Shown here: in pieces, positions 21,623 through 31,562 of the stretch
Numbering within the stretch: position 1 is the stretch's first letter
Layout of the letters: every line of letters starts with the position of its first letter
From: Blastocladiella emersonii ATCC 22665
Taxonomy: Eukaryota > Blastocladiomycota > Blastocladiomycetes > Blastocladiales > Blastocladiaceae
Assembly: GCA_025594325.1 (NCBI GenBank)
Contig: JANHCV010000010.1
Coordinates: 1,178,001 to 1,242,000 of the forward strand
Length of the DNA stretch: 64,000 nucleotides
Reading direction: 5' to 3'
Program-made: the position numbers and the translations under genes
Notes under the pieces: model-generated
What the model saw: the letters and a program-made list of their open reading frames with translations, nothing else
The model's database searches: none
Told to the model about the DNA's origin: nothing

Positions 21623-22751
21623 ATGGCTCCCCCGTCAAGCAAAAAGCGCGCTGGCCGTACGGCCATGTCCATCGAGGAGATCGTCAAGAACGTGCCCGAA
21701 ATCCCGCCGCCGCCCGCCGATAGCGACGAGGATGCAGATGACGACGCTGCTGGGAGCGACGGCAACGCTGCTGTCACGCCGACCAACCCGCTGCCGCCCG
21801 TGACCATCGCCAAGCCAAGCAAGCGCAAGGCCAGTGGCAGCAAGGCCAGCAGCGGCAAGGCCAGCGGCGGCAAGGCCACCTTCTGCTCCGCGTCGACCAA
21901 CTTCCTCCTCGACCACTTCTGCAACCTCGCTGACGACGGCGTGCTCGGCGACAGCAACACGCTCAAGGCCCAGCACCGTGTGTCGATTGCCCAGGCCCTG
22001 TCGGACGAGTTCAACATGCAGTTTACGGCGGAGCAGGTCAAGAACCGCGTGACATACGTACGCTTTGTCTTGCGGACACGCGTCAACCGTAGCGCTAACA
22101 ACGTCAGCGTTCGGCTCCAGCTTCGCACTTGTTTTCGCGCCGTAAAACGGCTTCTGTCGTACTCGGGCAACGGCTGCACCTGGAATGAGGGTGAGTGCAC
22201 GGTCGACGTGCCAGAGGAGTTCTGGAACGATCTCTCGGTACGTTTGTTCAATATCGTTACGCGTCAACTCGCGGCGAGCTAACAGCGCCTGGCCTGCTTC
22301 AATTGTAGGCAGAGCTCAAGGAGGAGCTGACTGCGGGCTGCAAGCCCTTCCCGTACTACAAGAAGGCCAACATGCTGTGGGGCAGCTCGACCGCCACCGG
22401 CAAGTACTCGCACCTCGAGCAGGACGCAAGGAGTCTGGTGACGTGGAAGGTGTTGATGGTCAAGACGACGCGGCCCCCGCCAGCAAGCGCAGCCGCACTT
22501 CGGACAGCAGCTCGCGTCGCCTCTCGGACTCGGAATTCCTCATGGGCATCAAGGAGGTGTTCCAGAGCGTCTCAACCGCCGACTCCAAGCCCGTTCTGAC
22601 CGCCGCACTTGAATGGGTCCAGGACGCGTACAATGACAATGAAGAGTACCAGATCGACGTCGCCACCCGCCTGACCGAGGATCAAACGCTTCGCGTCATG
22701 GCCGTGTCCGAATCGAAGCGCAAGCGCGTCCTCGAGTTTTTCATTCAGTAG
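21623..22751 (+). pseudogene. Harbinger Myb/SANT-like DNA-binding protein, frameshifted
   Basis: Exon-like blocks are 21623-22057, 22121-22237 and 22309-22751, with introns starting GTACGC and GTACGT. The N-terminus is Lys/Ala/Ser rich. Residues about 90-200 form a Myb/SANT-like (trihelix-type) domain with FLLDHFCNLADDG, TAEQVKNRVTY and GCTWNEGECTV. Such proteins help Harbinger transposases bind DNA. Exon 3 changes frame near 22426: the block ending LEQD continues as KESGDVEGVDGQ only one base out of register. Either one base was lost here or the assembly has an error. The first intron is 63 nt and stop-free, so its retention would not shift the frame. Confidence 0.75.
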
Positions 22752-23064
22752 CTCTCTCGCACATGTCCCCCTCCCCTCGCGTTGCTTCCTGGCCTTGTTC
22801 TCGCCCATTTGTGTCCAATACATCTGGCTTTGTGTCCATCGTATCTTCAATCGTTACCCTTCGCTCGAAAATGACGCGACTCGTTGAGAAACGCGTGGTT
22901 CTCAAAGTGTCTCGCACGTCACGTGATTGATCGACGCGTCTCCACCGATGCGTTCTGACCTCAGCGACGCGTCAAATCATCTGGAATCGCTTATCTAACG
23001 TTATAGTACTTGACAAATCAGTATATTACAGCATGCATGCGGGTACAACAATTATTTCGCGCCT
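22752..23064. other. Region between the two convergent Harbinger genes
   Basis: It contains 3' ends and, at about 22918-22942, TCACGTGATTGATCGACGCGTCTCC broken here as TCACGTGAT and ACGCGTCTC, a copy of the composite motif seen upstream of cellular genes. No gene is seen. Confidence 0.4.
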
Positions 23065-24382
23065 TCAAAGACGGGTCCCACGAGCGGCCATGACGCGCCT
23101 GTACTCGGTCCAAAGAACATTTGCGACGCGGTTCCGAAGCGAGATACCGCGCTGACGAGCTCCGTCCAGCGAGGCCTCGAGGACAGCGGCCTCGTCGTCC
23201 TCCTCGTTCTCGTCGTCCAGGGGCTCGCGCCCACGTACTGGCGCCTCACGCGCCGCGTCCCGCGCGCGCCGGAGCTCCGTCTCGGCGTCGCGAAAGAAGG
23301 CGTCGCCGCCTTGGTTCCACTTGTTGATCATGTTGTGCAGCGTGCAGAGCGCGTACACAAGCTTGACTTGAGTCTTGATTGGGTAGGCCGAGCCAATCGA
23401 GAGGACGCGGAACCGCTTCTTGAGCACGCCAAAGATATGCTCAATGGAGTTGCGGAGCGACGCGTGACGCAGATTGAAAAGCTCTTCGCGGTTCTTAACT
23501 CTACGTACGTTGGTGAAGCAGATGAGATGGCGCCAACGTGATGGTCATGGCAGTGAGAACGTACCCATCCTTGCCGCGGGCAAACTCGCGAAGATGATAG
23601 CGGGTACCGCTGAAGGGCACGATGATGGACGTGCGGTTTGCGTAGCCGCCGTCGGCGAGGTAGAAGCGGCCGGCGGGGATCTTGAACCCACGGGCGAAGG
23701 CGTCCGAGAGCACGCGCGAGTCGTGCGCCTTGCCCTCCCACCCTGCGAGAACGTAGGTGAAGTTCAAGTCAAAGTCGCAGGCAGCGAGGACATTTGAGGA
23801 GATGGTCCCCTTGCGGTTTCGGAACGAGTCGTGAAGCTTGGCGGGCACAACAAACGGGATGTGCGTTCCGTCAAGCGCGCCGACCGCGTTCTGGAACGGA
23901 GCGTATTTCGGGTCGTGGGCGATGCGCTCATGCACGGGCGTAGAATCGGACGGCTGGACAATGAACTCGGGCATCAGGCGGTACAGAGCGTCGAGCACCT
24001 GCTTCAGAACCCTGGACGCGGTCTCGCCAGAGATTTGGAACCGCTCCCTGAGGTTGCGGTTGGTGCTGCCCTCGCCGGCCATGACAAGAAAAACCATGAA
24101 GCGCGCCTCGACGGACAGCTCGCGGCCGTCGGTGAGAAGGCCACGGTCGCGGAACAGGCGGCAGATGGCCTTGAAGGTCTCGCGGGGCATACGGGCGATT
24201 CCCGAAAAACGCGTTTTGCTGTTGCACGTCAGCAGCTCTTGAACCCACGACTCGCCAGAAAGCGTGGACGTGCGGATAGGCTCCCACGAGCGGCGCTCGT
24301 TGCGCGCAGCGAGACGTCGCAGGAGAGCGAGGGCGGCCGTGAGCATGAGGCCGCGCAGCTTGCGGTTGTATCCCTTGCCCAT
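23065..24382 (-). CDS. Harbinger (HARBI1-like) DDE_4 nuclease, transposase
   Basis: Exon 1 is 24382-23565 and exon 2 is 23500-23065, with an intron of 64 nt (GTACGT...GTAG). The product is 417 residues, within the range for HARBI1-like nucleases. The acidic triad is visible: Asp about 171 in ALDGTHIPF, Asp about 244 in LADGGYAN and Glu about 293 in NSIEHIFGVLKKRF. The last of these and NREELFNLRHASLRN are strong family marks. N-terminally there is a helix-turn-helix-like segment (NLRERFQISGETASRVL). It cuts and rejoins transposon ends, normally with the Myb-like partner, which is frameshifted in this copy. Confidence 0.92.
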
Positions 24383-24475
24383 GTTGTTTGAGGGCTCGAG
24401 AACACGATGCGTGAGGTTAGGTGTTGATTCGTTGCAATAAGTGCGGCTGCAAAGAGGTGGGAAAGATTTTATTGC

Positions 24476-24488
24476 GGGGGGGGGGGGG
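24476..24488 (+). repeat. Run of 13 G
   Basis: A mononucleotide G run inside the right end of the Harbinger element. It is prone to slippage and could be miscounted in an assembly. Confidence 0.7.
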
Positions 24489-24572
24489 AGGGGCGTTCAT
24501 CCAGCGGGGCGTTTGGTTCGCACGGCCGCTGAGATGAACGGGGGTGAGGTGAAACGTGGCAACTTTTTCAGC

Positions 24573-24602
24573 TGATCCACCTGATCTGAACCAAACGGAC
24601 CC
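24573..24602 (-). repeat. Right terminal inverted repeat of the Harbinger element
   Basis: Read on the minus strand it starts GGGTCCGTTTGGTTC and ends ATCAGGTGGATCA, matching the left end. Confidence 0.8.
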
Positions 24603-26294
24603 TAATTTGTCGTCACCCACTGTGACCGAGAGCTCGGCGAGCGAGGAAGGAAGTGCCGAAAGTAGCCGAACCACCTGGTTTGCCGGCACGCCGGAGATGC
24701 GGAGCACATCGAGTTGTGGTAGTGTTCGGGCTGATACCGCACCAATGACCATGCCCGTAATCTCGTTGTTTGTCAGATCAAGCAGGGTGATCGAGTCAGG
24801 AAGAGCTGAAACGATGGCGACCAATAGCGGATGCCCTAGGTGGCACGAGCTGATGTCAAGGTGGGTAAGGCGGGGATCGAGAGCGCACACGCGGCTTCAT
24901 CATCAAGCCGGTTCATTGAGAGATCAAGAGAAGCGAGCGTCGCGGGGAGACGGTCAGTGACAGGCCGAAGCGACAGGTGCTTATCCTTTGGTATGTTGAC
25001 GCCGATGCAGCAAGGAAGAACAAGCGTCTGTAGCGTGCGCGGAAGGGGTAGCGAGGCGAGGAGGCGCGGTAGATATGGTTATGCTTGCTGAATCGGAGGT
25101 CGAGCACCTCGAGTGCCAGCGGAAGCGAGTCTGCAAGCGCACGAGTTTCCTCGGCGCCAAACACGGTGTACGCAACTCGCATTAAAGGGGTCGATTCGAC
25201 GTGCAAATGTTGGTGTTGCTGACATCCAGGGGCAAAAGGAAATTCGGGAGTGTGGGTCCAATGGCCGCGAGACCAGCACCAGAAATAGTGTTGTATCGGA
25301 GATCAAGTCGCTGGAGGACTGGAATAGCTGAAGTCACGACCTGGGCCCAGTCCCCGGCAGCGGCTTCATCAATGCCGCAGCCCGTAAGCGATAGTGATGT
25401 GAGGCTGAGAGGAAGTAGAGACAGCAGAAGCTCAAGGGCACCAGGAAGATCGCTCGAGCTCAGGCTGAGCGACTCGAGTTGTGAAGGCCAAGGAATGGGT
25501 GTAAGGGATCGAGGAGTTCCGGTTTTCCCGTGCCACCGTCCATCAAATGTTGCGAGGGCAACCGTTTCAGGAAGCTTCAGTGCGAGTAGCCGAGCGAGAT
25601 CGAGGGTACAGTCGCGAAAGGCGGCCGAGTGCAGCGCTTGATTTGGCGAGCTCATGGTGGCATAGAGGGTCTCGATTCCAACTAGCGAGGTTGCCTCGTT
25701 GATCAGCTCGAGCTCAGTAATCCGACCGTCTTCAATGTCTGCTTGGACCGATTCTATAGCAGCATCCACGACGGGAGGCTCCCCGAGTCCCTGAGGTGAG
25801 CTCGAGGGAATGAGTGTATGAACCCGCGGGGATGTAGGTTGACAGCGAATAGCATACCAAGTAGTCGCCATCCTCGTCATAGAGTCTGCGGCGGGCGCCA
25901 AGTGCGACACAGGCGGCCAGCTCGAGGTCAGCTTGCTCAATCCAAGCTTCCGCCTCGCTTTGGCACAGCGTCCCCGAGTCGCGCCACCATTTGAGGGACG
26001 ATAAGTGTACGTTGGAGCTTGCATCGACCAATGCGTCCATTGGACAGACTAAAGAGAAGCCGAGTTTGGCCCACTTGGGTCAAGCACGCGTAGCTTACCG
26101 CTCGCGGTAGCTTCACCAAGAGAGAAACTCGGGCAGCAAGTCAAGATGGCCCGTTGCACGCCCGGGATAAGCCCGTGCGGCGCGACGCGGGCATACTGCA
26201 TCAGTCCAGCGACGTCGTCCGGGGCCGGGTGCAGGTCGACCGCTTGGACGAGGATGCGGTCGACGATTCGAGGAGCATAAACCGCATAGAACAT
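24603..26294 (-). pseudogene. N-terminal and central part of LRR pseudogene B2
   Basis: It starts MFYAVYAPRIVDRILVQAVDLHP, matching B1, and carries the same intron (67 nt, 25791-25857) before the PPVVD segment. The frame is broken at about 26078 (RVLD followed by a shift), near 25185 (segment before FGAEETRALAD, with a short deletion) and again near 25085. It then reads through leucine-rich repeats to the transposon edge. The frame damage means the gene was probably dead independently of the insertion, although the order of events is not fixed by the sequence. Confidence 0.82.
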
Positions 26295-26637
26295 GTTGCA
26301 TCAAGTTAACATGAGTTTGAATGCATGTACGTTGCGAAGGGGAGGGGACTGAAGTGGGTCGAGCGAAGCTGGCCGCCGCCGCCTTGGGCGCTGCCTCTCG
26401 CCGTCGCGCCGCTCATAGCGTGGCGCTTCGCGATGCATGTGATAACGCGACGCGTCCCGTCCCACCCAGTCATCGCGGATGCCGCGTCGACGGAGACGTT
26501 CGGTGCGAGACAATCTCGCACGCACATGACCGCGTCGCGACGCGTCGCGTCTCCGTTCCATGCGTGCCAAGCGGCCTGCTAGGCTTCCGCTCCAAACCGT
26601 ACCAAATGTAAGCCTAGGTAACGCCCCACTTGATACA
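26295..26637. other. Divergent intergenic region, LRR pseudogene B2 and AK9-like gene
   Basis: This holds the presumed promoters of both neighbours, including the composite motif at 26436. It has no gene. Transcription of AK9 starts somewhere after the CG-rich part ending near 26560. Confidence 0.4.
26436..26458 (-). promoter_or_regulatory. Composite upstream motif of LRR pseudogene B2
   Basis: CATGTGATAACGCG followed by ACGCGTCCC, 142 bp before the pseudogene start at 26294. It could also serve the divergent AK9 gene at 26638. Confidence 0.45.
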
Positions 26638-29600
26638 ATGAAAATCTATGTCGGCGGCCCACCGAAATCCGGCAAGTCGGCCGTGGCCGCCAAGCTCGCG
26701 GCCGCGCTCAACCACCAGCTCGTCGAGCCGAGCGCCGTCGTCCAGCACATCTTCGACACGCCATCTCACCCGCGACACAATGAAGTACGCACTTGACGTC
26801 CGAGTGGATGAATCGGTCTTGACCTGACCCCCCGCCTTACTAGCTGCGCACCCTGCTCAGGTCGGGCGCCGGGATCCCGTCGGCCACCGTCCTCGAACTC
26901 GTGCGCGACGCGAGCGCGGGGACCAACGAGTCAGCTGCGTTCCGTGGCATCGTGGTCGAGCTCCCATCCTCGCCTAGCGATGCGGCAGCGCTGCACGACC
27001 ACCTCGTCGCCACCGCCTCGTCGGCGCTCAGCGAGTCCATGCTCGTCAACCTGTGCATCGCCGACGAGGACCTCGCCGCGCGCACGTCCGAGCTCATGCT
27101 CGATCCCATCACGGGCGCCACGTACGACCGTTACACAATCGAGCGCGCCCGAGCAGCGGCTGCAGCCGCGGACGAGGCTGCTGCGCGCGGCAACGGCGAG
27201 GACGGCGAGGGAGAAGGAGATGACGGCGGCGGCCGTGGAGACGACGGACAAGGTGGGGGTGACGGAGAGGACGGCGAGGGCGAGGAGGGAAAAGACGCCC
27301 TCGAAGAGCACGAGGAGCCGCTCGTCGCGCAGGTCGCCAACATCGTCGTCGACTACCCCGCGCCGCCGCTGGCCAAGATCGTACTCGATCGGTACTTCAG
27401 CCAGGGCTTCCGCATCGCCAATTAGCTAACCCACCAATCTCGTCTAGGCTCGTTCCGTACAAGTGGGAGCAGATCGACTGGTCCTCGGCCACCGTAGACG
27501 CTCTGGGCCAGCTCCTCCCCGCGTGTCACCAGCTGCACCTCGACGCGACGCTCGCGCCCGACACGCTCCTCGCGCAGATCAAGTCGTACATGACGTACCA
27601 GCGCAAATGGTGGCCGACGGTGCTCCCCGAGGCCATCGTCGGAGACACGCTCGAGGCGCTGTGCGCGGCCAACCTCGGCGAGGACCTGCCGCGCCGCTCG
27701 CTCAGCGAGTGGCAGAGCAACTGTCCCGTCACGCGCAAGGAGGCCGGGACGCTGGTCGAAGGCTCGGTCAAGTTTGCCGTCGCGTACAAGGTACCGAATC
27801 TCGTTGTGCCGCTCACATGCTGATGCTGACACGATACTGTCATGTAGGACCACGTCTACCTTACTGCCTCGGCGGAAGCGCAACAGAAGCTGCTCGACTG
27901 CCCGACCAAGTTCATCGGCTCGCGGCCGACGCTCAAGGAGATGCGCGTCGCCGTTCTCGGTGCGCCCGGGTGCGGCAAGACGGAGCTCGTCAAGCGCCTC
28001 GCCGAGTACTACGGGTACCCGGTCGTGGACATGGCGGACGCGCTGCAGTCGATGCTCGCTCCGCCATCCGCGACTACCGAGCACCCTGACGCGCTCGTCC
28101 GGCTTGCGAGCAAGAAGATGCGGTCCGGCAAGGCGCTGCCCGGCGACTTGCTTGCTGAGCTGCTCAAGAACCAGATCGCGGCGCTTGCACCGGCACCCGA
28201 CGCTCCGCCGCCCGCAGCGTGGATCCTCGACGCGTTCCCGCTGACGCGCGAGGCCGCGGCCAAGATGGTCGAGCTCAAGGTCCTCCCGACGCACGTCGTC
28301 GTGCTCAAGGCCAGTGCCTCGGCTCCAGTTGCGTCGTCCTCGAACCTGACCGAGTCCGAAGCGACCCCGGTCGGCGCCGGCGTGCTGGACCCGGCCCTCA
28401 TTGCGACGCAGTTCTCCGAGGAGCTCGCCGAGGTGACGCTCACGTTCCAGGAGGCCGACGTCAAGGTGACGACGCTCGAGCAGCAGGCGACGCCGAACCT
28501 CACGTTCGCGGCGCTGCGCCAAGCCATCGACCCGTTCGCGCCCAAGGCCGAGCGGCTGTCGGGCAATCTGTTCGAGTTTGGCCGGTGCTACGACTACTGC
28601 CCCGTCACGCTCGTGTCGCGCAAGATGCTGCGCAAGGGCGACGCGCAGTTTGCCGCGCAGTACCTGGTACGACTCGAGTGGTGCTGGCCTAGAAGACGAG
28701 CTGACTGTGGCGACTGCGAGTGTAGGGTAAGATGTACTACTTTGTCAGCGAGGAGTGCCGCACCTCGTTCCTGCAGGACCCGACTTCGTTCCTCGACAAC
28801 TACCAGCTCCCGCCGCCGCGGCTCTTTTTCCTCGGGCCGCAGGGAACCGGCAAGGTACAGCTTGACTCGAAATTGACCCACGAACCGACTTACGCTCACC
28901 CTGATCCCACGCCTGTAGTCGACCATCGCCGCCGCCCTCGCTAGCGCGCACGGCCCGATCCCAATCGTGTTCAGCGAGTACCTGCGCGACCTGCGCGTGC
29001 GAGACCGCGAGCTCGAGGACTTGCCCGACGCGTCCGTCGCCACGCTGTCGGGCGCAATTCTGGACAAGGTGCTCGGTCCGCTGTTCCGCGACGAGCCGTA
29101 CGCGTCGCGCGGGTTCGTGCTCGAGGGCTTCCCGCGGACGCAGGCCGAGGCCGAGGCCGTCATGGCGTCGGGCTGGTTCCCGGACGCGTTCGTCATGTTC
29201 CAGATGGCCGTGGAGCCGCTGGTCGAGCGCCTAATCCCGATCGTGCTCAAGGACAACCCGCACCTCGAGTCGCTGCAACGCGAGCACGCCGAGAACGACG
29301 AGGATAACCCGATCGAGACGCTCAAGCAGGACCTGACGGCGGCGTACGTTTACCGCGCATGTGCATCCTGACGACGACGAAACTGACGGCGGGGCTCGGC
29401 GAGTGTAGGGCAGAGAAAGAGTACGCGGAAATGGAGCTCATCAGCGAATGGCTCGAGAGCTCGACCATGCCGCACGTCAAGGTCAACTCGGCCAAGAGCG
29501 TGCGCGTCATGACGGCGCAGGTCTTCTCCAAGCTCGCGTTCGCGCTCGGGCAGCGGCGCGACATTCTCGACCGCGGCCGCGCGCTGACGCCAGCGCAGGC

Positions 29601-31562
29601 CGAGGAGATGGTCAAGCTCGGGCTCAAGTCGCCGAGCTTGTTTGGGTACGATCTTCGCGCGCTAGTACACCATCTCGAGCCGCCGACTCACAGCCGCGCG
29701 CGTGCGCGCGAGTGTAGCCGGTTCTGCCCAGTCACGCTGGCCGAGACCAGGTTCATGGGCGCGCACTGCGAGGGCTCACTGCCGTACATGCTGCACGACC
29801 ACATTTACTGGCTCAAGACGAAGCGCAAGCTGCAGGTCCGGTCACCATCCACAACGCTCTCGGCGACCGCCACTCACACCTTGTACGGATCATGTAGAAG
29901 TTCAAGACGACGCCGAGCGAGTACACGACAAGCCCGCACCTCGGCGCGTACACGCCGCTGCGCATTCTAGTCACGGGCGGCCCGCTCTCGGGCAAGTCAA
30001 CCCTGGCGAGCGAGCTGTCGGCGGCGCTCGGCCTACCTATCGTCCAGTTCGGCACCCTGCTCGAACAGCTCTTGGCCACGTACGGCGACGCGAGCGCACC
30101 AGGCACCCCGCCGCTTGCGCTCGTGCAGTCGATCCGGGCGCGGCTGCACCATGGTGGCGCTATGGGCGGGGCCGAGACCTCGACGCTGCTGCGCGACGTG
30201 ATCCAGCGGCGCCTCGTCCTCGGGTGCATTCTCGACGACGTGCCACCCGCGGCCATGCCGCCGGACCTGGTCCTGGCGTGCGAGCTCAACCTGCCGCGGA
30301 CGCTGGCGCGCGTTAAGGCCGCGCCGCTGCCGTTCCCGGACATTGTGCGGGCGGGCCACGAGCACTTTGCCGCGCACGTCGACGCCGCGGTCCTCGCGCC
30401 GTGGACGCGCGAGGTCGACTGCGTCGACCGGCTGCCGGCAGAGCAGTCCAAGTGGTACGTCAAGTCGGTCGCGCTGGCGGCAGTCCACGCGGCGGCGATG
30501 CGCGCCAGCGCGCTCGTCGTCGGCCGTGTCGCGGGCGTGCCCGTCCCGGTGTACCGCGCGGGGCTCAACAAGCTGACGACGCCGCTCGGCCCTGCGCGCG
30601 AGTACTGCCCCGTGTCGCTCGCGTCGCCGACGCGCCAGTTCGACGTGTGCCCCGCGACGTGGGAGCACGCAGTGTGGTACCGCGGCAAGGTGTACCAGAC
30701 ATGCAGCGCGGGGCACGCGCGGGCGTTTGTTGCGGACCCCAACCGGTTCGCGAGCGTCGCGTACCCGGATGACGCGCCCGTGCACATTGCGCCCGAGCTC
30801 GTGCGGCAGGCATTCCCGAAAAAGTTTGAGTTCCTCGGGTACTGCCCCGTGCGCCTGCTGCGCGACCGCGGGCACGTCGACGGCGTCATGGAGTGTGCGG
30901 TCCAGTACGGCGGGAAGCTGTACGCCATGGCGGACGAGGCGGCGATGCACGAGTTCATGCGGTACGTCGTCGAGTTCGCGCCGATGCTGGTCCAGTACTG
31001 ACACGTCGATTGCATAGGACCCCGGACCCGTTCGTGCACCAGAAGCTGCTCAAGAAGCTCCCGCCACGCGTGGCGCCGGTCCCGCTGGCGTCGCTGCCGG
31101 CCAACGTGTTCCTCGAGAAGACCATGCAGAAGACCATCACGGCCGCACTCGACCGCGTCGGCACAGTCCGGCCCAAGTTCCCGTTTATGTCCATGACTGC
31201 GTCGGCGCTGCTCTACATTGCGCTCACGCTCAAGGGTACGTTTAACGACGGTAGATCACGGAAGCGCAGCCTAACCATGGTTTCCGTACGTAGCCCAAAA
31301 TCCGAGCTTCCGCGACCACGTCCGCCGCAAGTGGCAGCAGCAGCTCGACCAGGCGTCGCAAAAGGCCGAGCTGGTCCAGTTCCTGGCCAAGGAGATGCAG
31401 CCGACAGCGGCTCCAGCGACAAGCGGCACCAGCAAGGTCATGACCAAGCGCGACAGCGGCAGCTACCTGGAGCCGCGCAAGCGGCACCCGGAACTTGACA
31501 ACAAGCTGGCCACCTTTTTCGAGCATCAGCGGGGGGTTGGGATTGGGCGGACGGCAGTTTGA
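26638..31562 (+). CDS. Adenylate kinase 9-like protein with four P-loops and YHS-like modules
   Basis: Eleven exons: 26638-26784, 26844-27391, 27448-27790, 27848-28666, 28726-28854, 28919-29343, 29409-29645, 29718-29835, 29898-30961, 31018-31235, 31294-31562, giving 1438 residues. Introns are 56-72 nt, mostly with GTAC donors; one starts GTCCGG. Walker A loops are GGPPKSGKS (about 5-13), GAPGCGKT (about 384), GPQGTGKS (about 656, split by an intron) and GGPLSGKS (about 949). Between them lie five segments beginning (F/Y)CPV or NCPV and followed by a GKxY...(S)...F..DP pattern, similar to YHS domains. Multi-domain AK9 proteins are known to bind and interconvert nucleoside phosphates and to associate with cilia; the YHS comparison is my inference. 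The 3' part is duplicated at 46355-47403. Confidence 0.88.

Larger units (their letters stand above)
21353..24602. mobile_element. PIF/Harbinger DNA transposon, 3250 bp
   Basis: The element has imperfect terminal inverted repeats (GGGYCCGTTTGGTTC at both ends, then ATCAGGTGGATCA) and a TAA target duplication. It carries the two genes expected of the superfamily in convergent order: a Myb/SANT-like DNA-binding protein (plus) and a DDE nuclease (minus). A subterminal repeat TGAAACGTGGCA occurs at 21421 and 24550. It lies inside LRR pseudogene B2. Confidence 0.93.

Noticed and set aside
21834-22267. Antisense and alternative frames inside the Harbinger Myb-like gene
   Set aside because: They are shadows of the Lys/Ala-rich coding region without motifs or splice support.
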